DNA of 64,000 bases from Enterobacter chengduensis (GCF_001984825.2 NZ_CP043318.1:3224001-3288000); one strand, 5' to 3'. Positions 9,498 to 19,958 are shown, numbered from the stretch's first letter. Made by a program: numbers and translations. Notes: generated by a model not told the origin, from the letters alone.

Positions 9498-12278
9498 TTA
9501 TGCCATTTTTGCGCGCATCGCCGCCTGATGTCCGGCAAGGGTACCAAAAATAATGATGTCTGCCACCGCGTTACCGCCGATACGGTTACCGCCGTGGATC
9601 CCGCCGACCACTTCCCCGGCCGCAAACGCGCCCGGCAGCACGTTGTGGCTGCTGTCCAGCACGCAGGTCTCGGTGTTGATGGTCACGCCGCCCATGGTGT
9701 GATGCACGCCCGGCGCAATCTGAATGGCGTAGAACGGCCCTTCATTGATGGGCGCACGCAGCGCGGTGGTGCGGCCAAAATCATCGTCGTGCTGTTTTTC
9801 GACAAAGCCGTTGTAGCGTTCCAGCGTGGCCAGGAAGGCGTGGTGATCCATGCCCAGCGCTTCCGCCAGGGCTTTTGGCGAGCTGGCGCTGGTCACGAAG
9901 CCTTTGGCGATATACTCATCCGCGGCTTTGTTTTTGGCGCGTACGTGCTCGTCGAAGACGATATAAGCGTATTTCTCCGGCAGGGCGATGATTGCCGCCG
10001 AGACCTTATCGCGGGTCGACATTTCGTTGTAGAAGCGTTCCCCTTTCTGATTGACCAGAATCGCCCCGCCGCCGCGGATGGATTCGGAAATCAGGTACGA
10101 GGTTTTCTGCTCCACGGTGGGGTGAATTTGGATTTCGCCCATATCCACGGTGCCCGCCCCGATGCGCTCCAGCAGCGCGATGCCGCCGCCGGTGGCCCCT
10201 TTATGGTTGGTGGTCACGAAGCCTTCCAGATCCGGACGGTATTTCACCACCATCTGGCTGTTGGCGCTGAAGCCGCCGGTGGCGACAATCACGCTTTTGG
10301 TTGCCACGATGACGGTTTCATTCTCTTCGGTGGTCAGACGCACGCCGGTCACTTCGCCGTTTTCGAAAACGATGTCGCTAACGGAGGTATCCAGCATCAC
10401 CTCAATGTTGCGTTTGTTGACGTTACGCACCAGGCCGCTAATCAGGTAGCCGCCCACCGCAGAACCGTCTTTTGGACGGTGGGTACGGTCAATGCTCATC
10501 CCGCCGGTGGTGGTGATGTCGTTCAGCATAATGCCGCGCGTTGCCAGCCACTCAATCGCTTCCGGCGCGTTCTCGACAAAGCGACGCAGCAGTTCCGGGT
10601 TGTTCTTGTTGCCGCCGCCCTTCAGGCTTTCCTGGTAGAACAGCTCTTTGCTGTCCTGGATGCCCTTCACGCGCTGGAAGCGGGTTTCAGCGGCGTTCAT
10701 CCCGGCAGAGGCTTTAATGGTGTTCCCGCCGATGGTCGGCATTTTCTCGACGATCAGCACGCTCGCGCCTTCGTCGTGAGCCTGAATCGCCGCCGCCAGA
10801 CCGGCACCGCCGCTGCCAACAACGACCACGTCCACGCTGCGGGTTTCGTTCGGGTCAACGCCCTCTTCCGCCGCCAGCGCCTTGCTGGATTTCAGCATCG
10901 CTTTAGAGACCGCTTTTTTCACCGCTTCACTCTGGCTGGTTGCGCCGGTAATGGCGTCCACGTGCGGGGTATTGGCGTCCAGAATGCGGGTACGGATCTC
11001 TTCAAAGCTGGTCACAAACTCAACGTCTTCGCTCGGGCCGGAGGCCAGCGCGATGTCCGCGATGCGGTCGGTTTCCAGGCTGACGTTAATCACCAGCTCG
11101 TTGGCGTCGTCCTGCACTTTCTCAACGAAGGTGCCGGGCTTGAATTTGGACTCGCCCATGCTCATGTCGCGGATCATCGCTTCTACCAGCGAGAAGCGCC
11201 ACAGCGGTTCCGGGATGCTCAGCGCTTCGCGCTGGGTGCTGTCCATAAACAGCTCCAGGCTTTCGCCGGCCGCGATGCGGTCTGTCCAGTCCGGATAGGC
11301 GATAGTGGCGCGGCCAACGGCAATCAGGTCGTAGCCGTGGTCCAGCGCGTCATTCACGTCTGCAGCATTCACCACGCCGCCCACGCCCATGACCGGAACC
11401 TGCGCCAGCGTTTCAGAACGCATCGCGCAGTATTTTTCGATAAGCGGGGTCGGGTCCTGGGTATCGACAATGGAAGGACGCAGGGTCGCGCCGACGGAGA
11501 AGTGCAGATAATCCACGCCGCGCGCGGCCAGTTTCTCCAGCAGGTACATGGTGTCTTCAAAACGGATGCCCGGGACTTCCAGCTCTTCAGGGGAGAAACG
11601 GTAACCAATGATGAAGGCGTCGTCCGCGTACTGGCGCACCATTTTGTGGGTGATGTCCAGCACCGCCAGCGGGAACTTCGCGCGGTTATCGCGGCTGCCG
11701 CCCCACTCGTCGTCGCGCTGGTTTGAGTTCGGTGAATAGAACTGCTGAATCAGGTAGGTGTTCGCCCCGTGGATTTCCACGCCGTCGAAACCGGCCTGAA
11801 TAGCGCGGCGCACGGCCTCACCAAACTTGCCGATCATGCCTTCGACTTCTTCAGCGCTCAGCGCAGCCGGCGTTGCGGCACCTTCACGCGGTGCGGCTAC
11901 GGCACTTGGGCCAACCGGGGTACGACCCCCGATCAGTTTCGGGTCGACCATGCGGCCGCCGTGATAAATCTGCAGCAGCGCCTTGGATCCTTTGGACTTA
12001 ATGGCCTCTGCAATTTTCGCCAGCCCGGCTATCTTCTCGTCATTATCAATACCGATGGCGCCCGGGAAGGCGAGACCGAGATCGTCGACGAAGCAGCACT
12101 CCACGATGATGGTGCCGATGCTGCCGGAGCGGGCCCGGTAGTACTCCACCAGCTCGCTGGTGACGGTACCGTCATAGTAGCCGGTACAGGTGGTCATCGG
12201 GGCCATTAACAAACGGTTTTTCAGTTCAGTGCCATTCGGTAATGTGAAGGGGCTAAGAATGCGTTCGTTAGTGCTCAT
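9498..12278 (-). CDS. Cytoplasmic NADH:fumarate reductase, OYE-FMN_bind-FAD fusion
   Basis: This 926-residue three-domain flavoprotein probably reduces fumarate to succinate with NADH in the cytoplasm. Domains in order: an old-yellow-enzyme TIM barrel (about 1-360; PMTTCTG, GVEIHGANTYLIQQFYSP); an FMN_bind domain (about 380-465) with the flavinylation motif D-A-I-T-G-A-T, FMN acceptor probably Thr447; and an FAD-binding fumarate-reductase domain (about 482-926) with GSGGAG (488-493) and the C-terminal HHTMGG and GGNRIGGNAVAD substrate/FAD motifs. It has no signal peptide. The architecture is that of the Klebsiella pneumoniae NADH:fumarate oxidoreductase matured by ApbE, and apbE lies directly downstream. 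An FNR box in the divergent region suggests anaerobic expression. Confidence 0.9.
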   Translation of the reverse strand: MSTNERILSPFTLPNGTELKNRLLMAPMTTCTGYYDGTVTSELVEYYRARSGSIGTIIVECCFVDDLGLAFPGAIGIDNDEKIAGLAKIAEAIKSKGSKALLQIYHGGRMVDPKLIGGRTPVGPSAVAAPREGAATPAALSAEEVEGMIGKFGEAVRRAIQAGFDGVEIHGANTYLIQQFYSPNSNQRDDEWGGSRDNRAKFPLAVLDITHKMVRQYADDAFIIGYRFSPEELEVPGIRFEDTMYLLEKLAARGVDYLHFSVGATLRPSIVDTQDPTPLIEKYCAMRSETLAQVPVMGVGGVVNAADVNDALDHGYDLIAVGRATIAYPDWTDRIAAGESLELFMDSTQREALSIPEPLWRFSLVEAMIRDMSMGESKFKPGTFVEKVQDDANELVINVSLETDRIADIALASGPSEDVEFVTSFEEIRTRILDANTPHVDAITGATSQSEAVKKAVSKAMLKSSKALAAEEGVDPNETRSVDVVVVGSGGAGLAAAIQAHDEGASVLIVEKMPTIGGNTIKASAGMNAAETRFQRVKGIQDSKELFYQESLKGGGNKNNPELLRRFVENAPEAIEWLATRGIMLNDITTTGGMSIDRTHRPKDGSAVGGYLISGLVRNVNKRNIEVMLDTSVSDIVFENGEVTGVRLTTEENETVIVATKSVIVATGGFSANSQMVVKYRPDLEGFVTTNHKGATGGGIALLERIGAGTVDMGEIQIHPTVEQKTSYLISESIRGGGAILVNQKGERFYNEMSTRDKVSAAIIALPEKYAYIVFDEHVRAKNKAADEYIAKGFVTSASSPKALAEALGMDHHAFLATLERYNGFVEKQHDDDFGRTTALRAPINEGPFYAIQIAPGVHHTMGGVTINTETCVLDSSHNVLPGAFAAGEVVGGIHGGNRIGGNAVADIIIFGTLAGHQAAMRAKMA

Positions 12279-12889
12279 AATAGAAACTCCAAACTTTAAA
12301 AATTAAGAATTCGTTATCGGATTAGTTTTTTATTTCGTCGTTATTCGCCGATGTCATGATATTAATATAATGATTTTTCTAGTTTCTAAAGCCATTACAT
12401 TAGTTAAAAAACTATTTAATACCTGAGATAACAGAAATAACACAATGGTGTTAGCGATAATAATTTACTTATTCACAATAATTTAAAATAGGTTAAATTT
12501 ACATTGGTAGGACCAATTGCAACAACAAGAATAAAGCCATTATTATTCAACGACATATTAACTTACCAGCATTACATATGTTACAAGAATGATAACGAAA
12601 ACCGCAAAAAAGAGATAATAACCCCATACGCCTGAGTGGTTATTAATAAAAGCATAAAAATAATCCTGCAATTCTGTTTTTTTGATCCGGATCAATAGTT
12701 CTGGCATCCAAAAGCGCAATATAAAAACATCATCAATTTTTAATTTAGCGCACATAAAAAAGCGTTAAATCGCTATTAACGAAAAAACCAAATCGCACCT
12801 TTTATAACTAAAGAAAGCAAAGAAACTTAAAAAAAGGCGTTTGGCTTTTTCTGCACCACCGAATTTTTGACAACTTAAGACGTGAAACT
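12279..12889. promoter_or_regulatory. 611-bp AT-rich divergent control region of the fumarate locus
   Basis: This noncoding, AT-rich region separates the fumarate reductase gene (minus) from the carrier gene (plus). It must contain both promoters. The one clear element is an FNR box (12682-12695). DcuR sites are expected but have no reliable visual consensus. A 65-residue minus-strand reading frame (12558-12755) ending in a hydrophobic segment has no ribosome-binding site and covers the FNR box, so it is not annotated as a gene. Confidence 0.6.
12682..12695. promoter_or_regulatory. Perfect FNR-binding site
   Basis: The sequence is TTGATCCGGATCAA, an exact match to the FNR consensus TTGAT-N4-ATCAA and itself a full palindrome. 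It lies about 195 bp upstream of the carrier start codon and about 400 bp upstream of the fumarate reductase start. Its presence between genes for fumarate respiration supports oxygen-responsive control by FNR. Confidence 0.85.
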
Positions 12890-14398
12890 ATGAATACAAA
12901 AACTGCTGTAACGCCCCCCGTGGCGAACCAGGCATCAAACGGAAACGCAAAACGTCTGCTGATGATGGCGTTGCCCGTCATCGTCGCCGTGCTGCTGCTG
13001 TTTGTTCCGGTACCGGAAGGACTGCCTCCTTACGCATGGCACTACTTCGCCATCTTTGTCGGCGTGATCGTCGGTCTGATCTTCGAGCCGCTGCCGGGTG
13101 CGGTGATCGGCCTGACCGGCGTGGTCGCCATTGCTCTGTGCAGCCAGTGGGTGCTGTTTAGCCCGGAGCAGCTGGCGGATCCGAAATTCAAGCTGGCGGG
13201 CGCCTCCTTTAAATGGGCGGTGAGCGGGTTTGGTAACTCGACCGTCTGGCTGATTTTCGGTGCCTTTATGTTCGCCGCAGGCTACGACAAAACCCGCTTC
13301 GGCCGCCGTCTGGCGCTGATTCTGGTGAAGTACCTTGGTCGTCGCAGCCTGACGCTCGGGTACGCCATTACCTTTGCTGACCTGCTGCTGGCACCGTTCA
13401 CGCCGTCCAACACCGCGCGCAGCGGCGGGACCATCTACCCGATTATCGCTAACCTGCCGCCGCTGTACGGTTCAAAACCGAATGACCCAAGCGCGCGCAA
13501 AATTGGTTCGTACCTGATGTGGGTGGCGATCACCGCGGCCTGTATCACCAGCTCCATGTTCCTCTCCGCCCTCGCGCCGAACCTGCTGGCCCTGGCGCTG
13601 GTGAAAAGCACGGTTGGGATCGATATTTCCTGGGGCACCTGGTTCCTCGCGTTCCTGCCGCTGGGCATCCTGCTGATTCTGACCATGCCGCTGCTGGCCT
13701 ACTGGTTCTACCCGCCAGAAGTGAAAGTGAATAACGAAGTGCCGCTGTGGGCGACCCGCGAGCTGGAAAAACTGGGCAAACTGTCGCGCAATGAGATCCT
13801 GCTGCTGGTGTTCGTCTGCTGTGCGCTGCTGATGTGGATCTTCGCCGCCGCGTGGATTGAGCCCGCCATGGCTGCCCTGCTCATCGTCGGCCTGATGCTG
13901 TGGACCGGCGTGCTGGAGTGGAACGATATCACCGGCAACAAGGCCGCATGGAACACCTTCGTCTGGTTCGCCACCCTGGTGGCGCTGGCGGATGGCCTCT
14001 CCTCCACCGGCTTTATCAGCTGGCTGGGTAAAGAAGGCGGTCTGCTGATGAGCGGTATCTCTCCGGGCGTGGCGACCATCGTCCTGCTGCTGGCGTTCTA
14101 CCTGCTGCACTACCTGTTTGCCAGCACCACCGCGCACACCACGGCGCTGCTGCCCGCGATGCTGACCATCGCCTCCACCATTCCGGGCATGAATATGGAA
14201 GTGTTCGTCCTGCTGATGGTGACCTCGCTGGGCGTGATGGGGATCATCACCCCGTACGGTACTGGCCCGAGCCCGATTTACTACGGTAGCGGCTACCTGC
14301 CAACCAAAGACTACTGGCGCCTGGGCACCATCTTCGGCGCCATCTTCCTGGCGGCCCTGCTGCTGATTGGCTATCCGTGGATGTCTATGATGTTCTGA
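12890..14398 (+). CDS. DASS-family dicarboxylate carrier (CitT/TtdT-like antiporter)
   Basis: This is an inner-membrane anion symporter/antiporter of the divalent anion:sodium symporter family, 502 residues with about twelve membrane segments. It has the family SNTAR signature (APFTPSNTARSGGTI) and the second substrate motif STTAHTTALLPAM. Near the C-terminus, GTGPSPIYYGSGY resembles E. coli CitT and TtdT, which exchange citrate or tartrate for succinate. Its place between a fumarate reductase and a fumarase, with a DcuSR system nearby, suggests uptake of malate, fumarate, tartrate or citrate in exchange for succinate during anaerobic growth. The exact substrate cannot be read from sequence. 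Confidence 0.85.
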   Translation: MNTKTAVTPPVANQASNGNAKRLLMMALPVIVAVLLLFVPVPEGLPPYAWHYFAIFVGVIVGLIFEPLPGAVIGLTGVVAIALCSQWVLFSPEQLADPKFKLAGASFKWAVSGFGNSTVWLIFGAFMFAAGYDKTRFGRRLALILVKYLGRRSLTLGYAITFADLLLAPFTPSNTARSGGTIYPIIANLPPLYGSKPNDPSARKIGSYLMWVAITAACITSSMFLSALAPNLLALALVKSTVGIDISWGTWFLAFLPLGILLILTMPLLAYWFYPPEVKVNNEVPLWATRELEKLGKLSRNEILLLVFVCCALLMWIFAAAWIEPAMAALLIVGLMLWTGVLEWNDITGNKAAWNTFVWFATLVALADGLSSTGFISWLGKEGGLLMSGISPGVATIVLLLAFYLLHYLFASTTAHTTALLPAMLTIASTIPGMNMEVFVLLMVTSLGVMGIITPYGTGPSPIYYGSGYLPTKDYWRLGTIFGAIFLAALLLIGYPWMSMMF

Positions 14399-14404
14399 TT
14401 TCTG

Positions 14405-14436
14405 ACCGCCGGGGTCTTACTCCGGCGGTTTTATTT
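14405..14436 (+). terminator. Intercistronic terminator-like hairpin
   Basis: An 8-bp perfect stem (ACCGCCGG / CCGGCGGT) with a 9-nt loop is followed by TTATTTTT. It starts a few bases after the carrier stop codon and just before the fumarase ribosome-binding site, so it may reduce rather than abolish read-through into the fumarase gene. Confidence 0.7.
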
Positions 14437-14450
14437 TTGTGGAGCAAGCT

Positions 14451-16100
14451 ATGTCAAACAAACCGTTTATCTACCAAAACCCCTTCCCTCTTTCCCATGA
14501 CGACACCGAATACTATCTGCTGACCAAAGAGCACGTCTCCGTTGCCGAGTTCGACGGTCAGGAAGTGCTGAAAGTAGAACCCGAAGCCCTGACCCTGCTG
14601 GCGCAGCAGGCCTTCCACGATGCGGCGTTTATGCTGCGTCCTTCGCATCAGAAGCAGGTTGCCGCCATTCTTAACGACCCGGAAGCCAGCCAGAACGACA
14701 AGTACGTTGCCCTGCAGTTCCTGCGCAACTCTGAAATTGCCGCAAAGGGCGTGCTGCCAACCTGCCAGGACACCGGCACCGCAATCATCATGGGTAAAAA
14801 AGGCCAGCGCGTCTGGACCGGCGGCGGCGACGAAGCCGCCCTGAGCCAGGGCGTGTATAACACCTACATTGAAGATAACCTGCGCTACTCTCAGAACGCG
14901 GCGCTGGACATGTATAAAGAGGTGAATACCGGCACCAACCTGCCGGCGCAGATTGACCTCTACAGCGTGGACGGTGACGAGTACAAATTCCTGTGCATGG
15001 CAAAAGGCGGCGGTTCCGCCAACAAAACCTATCTCTATCAGGAAACCAAGGCGCTGATCGCCCCGGCGAAGCTGAAAAACTATCTGGTTGAGAAGATGCG
15101 CACGCTCGGCACCGCCGCGTGTCCGCCGTACCATATTGCCTTCGTCATCGGCGGGACCTCTGCAGAAGCCACGCTGAAAACCGTGAAGCTGGCCTCTACC
15201 CGCTACTACGACGCGCTGCCAACAGAAGGCAATGAACACGGCCAGGCGTTCCGCGACGTTCAGCTCGAACAGGAGCTGCTTCAGGAAGCGCAGAACCTCG
15301 GCCTGGGCGCACAGTTCGGCGGTAAATACTTCGCTCACGACATCCGCGTGATCCGCCTGCCGCGCCACGGCGCGTCCTGCCCGATCGGCATGGGGGTTTC
15401 CTGCTCCGCAGACCGCAACATCAAGGCGAAAATCAACCGCGACGGGATCTGGATTGAGAAGCTGGAGCATAACCCGGGCCAGTATATTCCTGAATCACTG
15501 CGCCAGCAGGGTGAAGGCGACGTGGTGAGCATCAATCTCGACAAGCCGATGAACGAGATCCTGGCGCAGCTTTCCGCGCACCCGGTCTCTACCCGCCTGT
15601 CGCTGAGCGGGACCATCATCGTGGCGCGCGACATCGCCCACGCGAAGCTGAAAGAGCTGCTCGACAACGGTGAGGAACTGCCGCAGTACGTTAAAGATCA
15701 TCCGATTTACTACGCAGGCCCGGCCAAAACGCCGGAAGGTTACGCCTCTGGCTCACTCGGCCCGACCACCGCAGGGCGCATGGACTCGTACGTAGACGTG
15801 CTGCAATCCCACGGCGCGAGCATGATCATGCTGGCGAAGGGCAACCGCAGCCAGCAGGTGACTGACGCCTGCCACAAGCACGGCGGTTTCTACCTCGGCA
15901 GCATTGGCGGCCCGGCGGCGGTGCTGGCGCAAAACAGCATCAAGAGCCTGGAGTGCGTGGCGTATCCTGAACTGGGTATGGAAGCCATCTGGAAGATCGA
16001 AGTGGAGAACTTCCCGGCGTTTATCCTGGTTGACGACAAGGGCAACGATTTCTTCCAGCAGATCCTGAACCAGCAGTGTAAAGGCTGCTCACAGCGCTGA
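14451..16100 (+). CDS. fumB: Class I (iron-sulfur) fumarate hydratase, FumA/FumB type
   Basis: This [4Fe-4S] fumarase interconverts malate and fumarate. The 549-residue protein is very close in length and sequence to E. coli FumA/FumB (548), including the N-terminal block around [11 protein letters not shown] with a cluster-binding Cys, [15 protein letters not shown] with another, and [20 protein letters not shown] in the C-terminal beta domain. The ATG at 14451 has GGAG 7 nt upstream; an in-frame GTG at 14439 is less likely. Its position after a dicarboxylate carrier and near fumarate reductase suggests the anaerobic role of FumB (malate or tartrate-derived dicarboxylate to fumarate), although FumA and FumB cannot be separated by sequence alone. 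The 3' end overlaps the next gene tail-to-tail by 12 bp. Confidence 0.93.
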   Translation: MSNKPFIYQNPFPLSHDDTEYYLLTKEHVSVAEFDGQEVLKVEPEALTLLAQQAFHDAAFMLRPSHQKQVAAILNDPEASQNDKYVALQFLRNSEIAAKGVLPTCQDTGTAIIMGKKGQRVWTGGGDEAALSQGVYNTYIEDNLRYSQNAALDMYKEVNTGTNLPAQIDLYSVDGDEYKFLCMAKGGGSANKTYLYQETKALIAPAKLKNYLVEKMRTLGTAACPPYHIAFVIGGTSAEATLKTVKLASTRYYDALPTEGNEHGQAFRDVQLEQELLQEAQNLGLGAQFGGKYFAHDIRVIRLPRHGASCPIGMGVSCSADRNIKAKINRDGIWIEKLEHNPGQYIPESLRQQGEGDVVSINLDKPMNEILAQLSAHPVSTRLSLSGTIIVARDIAHAKLKELLDNGEELPQYVKDHPIYYAGPAKTPEGYASGSLGPTTAGRMDSYVDVLQSHGASMIMLAKGNRSQQVTDACHKHGGFYLGSIGGPAAVLAQNSIKSLECVAYPELGMEAIWKIEVENFPAFILVDDKGNDFFQQILNQQCKGCSQR

Positions 16101-16982
16101 GGCCTTCCACAACGCCGGTAACAGCGACAGCGTTTCGTTGATGAGCCCGCGCCTGTCGCTACCCGGCTTCCAGATGGTGACCATCGTCTGAGCTATCCCC
16201 TGGCTGCCCACCTCGGTGTGCAGCCTTTCTACATCCTTCCACCGCGCCGCATGAAGATGCGTCGGCAAAAATCCCCATCCGCACCCCTTTTCCAGCAGGC
16301 CGCGCAGCATCTCGAGCTCGTTGGTGTACAGGGTATGCCCGGAGATTTGCAGACGACGCGCGACCGGCTCGTCAGACGCCGCGTGCATAATGACCTGCGG
16401 CACCAGAGAGAGATCGAGAAGCGAAACCGGTGCCGCGACATCCCTGAACAGCGCCTTCGAGGCGTAAAAATCCATATCAATGGCGCCCAGCGCCCGCCAT
16501 TCCATCTCGTTGCCGACGCTGCGATTGCGCGCCTGGCAGATCCCCACGTCGGCCTCACCGCTGGCGAGCATGGCTTCCGCTTCATCGCGCGAGGTGCTGG
16601 TCAGGCTCAGCCGAATATTCTGGCTCGCCATCTTTGCTATCAGCGCCTGCAAAAAAGCGCGCGGGGTGAACGGATCGTAGACGAGAGCAAGATCCTGCGT
16701 CGCGCTTTCCGGAACGGCTCTGGCAAACGCCTCAAAGGCTTTTACCTGACGCATCAGCAGATGCGCCTGCCGCTGGAGCTGCTCCCCTTCCAGCGTTAAC
16801 CGCAGGGTGCGCCCCTCGCGAATAAACAACGCGTAACCCAGGCCATCTTCGAGAAAATCAATCAGATCGCGCAGGGTCGTGCGGTCTTTACCGAGTTTAG
16901 CGGCCGCCTTTACCAGGCTGCCGTGCTCAGCCACGGCGGTGAACGCCTCAAGCTGGGCAAACGAATAGATCAGTGACGCCAC
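16089..16982 (-). CDS. LysR-type transcriptional regulator
   Basis: This 297-residue LysR-family regulator has an N-terminal winged helix (about 5-65: [24 protein letters not shown]) and a periplasmic-binding-protein-like effector domain. The GTG start at 16982 is chosen because GGAGG lies 5 nt upstream and it gives the usual LysR length; the frame stays open further upstream but with no family resemblance. It is transcribed divergently from the serine hydrolase gene (107-bp gap), the usual layout for a LysR protein and its target. A role in the fumarate locus is also possible. The effector is unknown. Confidence 0.82.
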   Translation of the reverse strand: MASLIYSFAQLEAFTAVAEHGSLVKAAAKLGKDRTTLRDLIDFLEDGLGYALFIREGRTLRLTLEGEQLQRQAHLLMRQVKAFEAFARAVPESATQDLALVYDPFTPRAFLQALIAKMASQNIRLSLTSTSRDEAEAMLASGEADVGICQARNRSVGNEMEWRALGAIDMDFYASKALFRDVAAPVSLLDLSLVPQVIMHAASDEPVARRLQISGHTLYTNELEMLRGLLEKGCGWGFLPTHLHAARWKDVERLHTEVGSQGIAQTMVTIWKPGSDRRGLINETLSLLPALWKASAL

Positions 16983-17089
16983 AGCGTCCTCCACAGCGAC
17001 TTTTCGGGGGATTTTCCCCCATAACGCGTTTTTTATTATAGGCCGCGGGTTCGTAAACTGAAGTCCTTCCTGAGCCATACGAGAAAAAC

Positions 17090-18454
17090 ATGAAAAACAA
17101 AACAAACCGCACTCTGCTCGCGGCGCTGGTTGTCGGCAGCCTGATCTCCCCTGCCGCCATGGCCGCCTGCAACGGTACCGGTCTCGACGCCTGCCCTGCC
17201 CCTTTTGATGCAAAACTGCCGGACGCGCATACGATGCTCACCTGGAGCCAGGCCGACCGCGTCGTGGGATTCCGCAATGACTACCGCAACTACGCGGGCG
17301 ACGTGTTCCGCCACGGCAACGCCTCGCCGCTGCTGGCCGCGGAGAAACCGCTCACCGATGCCCGTTACCAGGTCAATGGCAAAACCTACGATCTTGATGA
17401 TTACCTGAAGCGCCAGAACGTCAGCGGCATGTTGGTATTAAAAGACGGTAAGGTTGCCTATAAGTATCTGGGCGAAGGCAATACCGACAGCACGCTCTGG
17501 ACCTCGCGCTCCGTCGGTAAATCGGTGGTCTCTGCGCTGGTAGGGGTGGCGATCAAAGAGGGAAAAATCCACTCTCTCGACGATCTCGTCACCCAATATG
17601 AACCTGATTTAAAAGGCACGGCCTGGGACGGCGTGACGCTGAAACAGCTTATTACCCATACCTCCGGCGTGGCGTGGAATGAGGACTACACGAATCCGAC
17701 ATCCGATTTCGCAAAGCTGACGGAATGCGAGGCCAGACCGGGCACCTACGACTGCGTGCGGACGTTAGTTAAAGGGTTACACCGCGCGCATCCTGCGGGC
17801 GAAAGCTGGTCCTATTCCTCGGGCGGCGCGTGGCTGCTGGGTGACGTGCTTGAACGCGCAACCGGCATGACGCTCGCGGCGTATCTGGAAAAGAGCATCT
17901 GGCAGCCGTACGGTATGGCGAGCGACGGCGTCTGGCACGCCTACAGCAAAGGCGAGCATGATGTCGGCGCCCACGGCTTTAACGCCACGCTGGAAGACTG
18001 GGGCCGCTTCGGTCAGTTCATCCTCCATAACGGCACGTTGCCGAACGGGAAGCAGATCCTGCCCGAAGGCTGGGTGAAACAGTCCGCGGACTGGACGCAG
18101 GCAAAAGGTTCGGTGTCCGCCGCCCATCCGAACGGGCTGTATGGCTATCAGTGGTGGAACAACGAAGTGCCGGTTAATGCCGCCAGCGTCGAGCCGAAGG
18201 TCGAACATTCCCTTAAGGGGTCGCTCTGGGCGCTGGGGATCTTTGGACAGATGATTATGGTGAATCAGAAAGAGAACCTGGTTATCGTCCAGTGGTCCAC
18301 CTGGCCGCAGGCGGAACCGTCCTTCAGCGCCCAGCCGCTGGAGGCGTCATTAATGTTTAGCGCAATCGCCAACGCCTGCGCTAATGCTCATAGCCAGGCG
18401 CTGCCTGGCTTCTCCTCTGCGCGATGTCACAAAACAGCAATATCAGCCACTTAG
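17090..18454 (+). CDS. Periplasmic serine hydrolase, beta-lactamase / 6-aminohexanoate-dimer hydrolase family
   Basis: This is a secreted serine hydrolase with the penicillin-binding-protein/class C beta-lactamase fold. The signal peptide is residues 1-25 (ending PAAMA). The nucleophile motif SxxK is SVGK (Ser141, Lys144). A tyrosine motif YSSG follows about 100 residues later. The HGFNATLEDWGRFGQF segment is typical of family PF00144. Class C beta-lactamases have YxN and KTG; here these are not evident, so amide or ester hydrolysis is more likely than antibiotic resistance. The last 25 or so residues, rich in Ala, Cys and Ser, look like an extension beyond the usual family end. It is divergent from the LysR gene. 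Confidence 0.8.
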   Translation: MKNKTNRTLLAALVVGSLISPAAMAACNGTGLDACPAPFDAKLPDAHTMLTWSQADRVVGFRNDYRNYAGDVFRHGNASPLLAAEKPLTDARYQVNGKTYDLDDYLKRQNVSGMLVLKDGKVAYKYLGEGNTDSTLWTSRSVGKSVVSALVGVAIKEGKIHSLDDLVTQYEPDLKGTAWDGVTLKQLITHTSGVAWNEDYTNPTSDFAKLTECEARPGTYDCVRTLVKGLHRAHPAGESWSYSSGGAWLLGDVLERATGMTLAAYLEKSIWQPYGMASDGVWHAYSKGEHDVGAHGFNATLEDWGRFGQFILHNGTLPNGKQILPEGWVKQSADWTQAKGSVSAAHPNGLYGYQWWNNEVPVNAASVEPKVEHSLKGSLWALGIFGQMIMVNQKENLVIVQWSTWPQAEPSFSAQPLEASLMFSAIANACANAHSQALPGFSSARCHKTAISAT

Positions 18455-18644
18455 CGAATTACCGTGAATGAAAAATTACGCAATTGTTAAGTTGTTGTTA
18501 GTCATGTAAATCCTGGTCAACGCCGCGTCATTGATGCGCAGCACGCATCGATTGATTCGCAATTTGCGCTTATTAATTTCGGTTTCCTGATCCAGTTTTC
18601 AGAAACAGACGAGCATAACGTCACGCTAAAAACTGGAGATAATC

Positions 18645-19958
18645 ATGGTTTCCTCAACCTCACCTGCAACGGTCCGTGCGAAAGCGGGCGCGATTTTTCG
18701 CGTCACCTCGGGCAACTTTCTTGAGCAATTCGACTTCTTCCTGTTCGGCTTCTATGCCACCTACATCGCGCATACCTTCTTCCCGGCGAGCAGTGAATTT
18801 GCCTCGCTGATGATGACCTTCGCCGTTTTCGGCGCGGGCTTTTTGATGCGCCCGATCGGGGCCATCGTGCTCGGCGCTTACATTGATAAAGTGGGCCGCC
18901 GTAAAGGGCTGATTGTCACCCTGTCGATCATGGCCGCCGGGACGTTTCTGATCGTGCTTATCCCGTCGTATGAGAGCATCGGACTCTGGGCGCCGCTGCT
19001 GGTCCTGACGGGCCGCCTGCTGCAGGGCTTTTCCGCCGGAGCGGAGCTTGGCGGCGTGTCGGTCTATCTGGCTGAAATCGCCACCCCGGGCCGCAAGGGC
19101 TTTTACACCAGCTGGCAGTCCGGCAGCCAGCAGGTTGCCATCATGGTCGCCGCGGCGATGGGCTTTGCCCTGAATGCCCTGATGGCCGACAGCGCCATAC
19201 GCGAATGGGGCTGGCGCATCCCGTTCCTGCTCGGCTGTTTAATCGTGCCGTTTATCTTTTTCCTGCGCCGCAGGCTGGAGGAGACGGAAGCGTTCAGCGC
19301 GCGCCGCCAGCATCTGGACATGCGTCAGGTCTTTAAAACCCTGCTGGGCAACTGGCAGGTGGTGGTCGCGGGCATGCTGATGGTGGCAATGACCACCACC
19401 GCGTTCTACCTGATCACCGTTTACGCGCCCACCTTTGGCAAAAAGGTGCTGATGCTGAGCGCCTCGGACAGCCTGCTGGTGACGCTGCTGGTGGCTATCT
19501 CTAACTTTATCTGGCTGCCGGTGGGCGGCGCGCTGTCGGACCGCTTCGGGCGCAAGCCGGTGCTGATTGCCATGGCCCTGCTGGCGCTGGCCACCAGCTA
19601 CCCAGCCCTGACGCTGCTGGCGAACGCCCCCAGCTTCTCGATGATGCTGGGCGTCCTGCTGTGGCTCTCCTTCCTCTATGGCCTCTATAACGGCGCGATG
19701 ATCCCGGCCCTGACGGAGATTATGCCTGCTGAAGTGCGGGTGGCGGGATTCTCTCTGGCTTACAGCCTGGCAACGGCGGTCTTCGGCGGCTTTACCCCGG
19801 TCATGTCCACCGCGCTGATCGAATACACCGGCGACAAAGCCTCGCCCGGCTACTGGATGAGCTTCGCTGCCGTGTGCGCCCTGCTTGCCACGCTCTACCT
19901 CTATCGCCGCCGCGCGGTATCGCTGCAAAACACCGTCAAGTCACAGGAGGCCGTATGA
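18645..19958 (+). CDS. Citrate/tricarballylate:proton symporter, MFS metabolite:H+ family
   Basis: This 437-residue inner-membrane symporter has twelve predicted membrane segments. The start of the first segment ([17 protein letters not shown]), the loop motif DKVGRRKGL between segments 2 and 3, and [15 protein letters not shown] are typical of the CitA/CitH/TcuC branch that takes up citrate or tricarballylate with protons. An ATGA overlap joins it to a periplasmic binding-protein gene, and a LysR gene follows in convergent orientation. CitA versus TcuC cannot be decided here; no tcuA/tcuB oxidation genes adjoin it, which slightly favours citrate. Confidence 0.85.
   Translation: MVSSTSPATVRAKAGAIFRVTSGNFLEQFDFFLFGFYATYIAHTFFPASSEFASLMMTFAVFGAGFLMRPIGAIVLGAYIDKVGRRKGLIVTLSIMAAGTFLIVLIPSYESIGLWAPLLVLTGRLLQGFSAGAELGGVSVYLAEIATPGRKGFYTSWQSGSQQVAIMVAAAMGFALNALMADSAIREWGWRIPFLLGCLIVPFIFFLRRRLEETEAFSARRQHLDMRQVFKTLLGNWQVVVAGMLMVAMTTTAFYLITVYAPTFGKKVLMLSASDSLLVTLLVAISNFIWLPVGGALSDRFGRKPVLIAMALLALATSYPALTLLANAPSFSMMLGVLLWLSFLYGLYNGAMIPALTEIMPAEVRVAGFSLAYSLATAVFGGFTPVMSTALIEYTGDKASPGYWMSFAAVCALLATLYLYRRRAVSLQNTVKSQEAV

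Noticed and set aside
9528..11726. Long plus-strand open frame (732 codons) opposite the fumarate reductase gene
   Set aside because: Its translation is low-complexity His/Arg/Gly/Ala-rich and it is the antisense shadow of a well-supported gene.
12558..12755. 65-residue minus-strand frame with a hydrophobic C-terminus in the fumarate control region
   Set aside because: No ribosome-binding site at either ATG, very AT-rich, and it covers a perfect FNR box in a promoter region; not supported as a gene.
16983..17213. N-terminal extension of the LysR gene next to fumarase
   Set aside because: The extension would run into the divergent serine hydrolase coding region, and a GTG with GGAGG gives the standard LysR length.
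17090..18454. Class C beta-lactamase (antibiotic resistance)
   Set aside because: The SxxK motif is present, but the YxN and KTG motifs of AmpC are not evident; the sequence fits the broader PF00144 hydrolase group.
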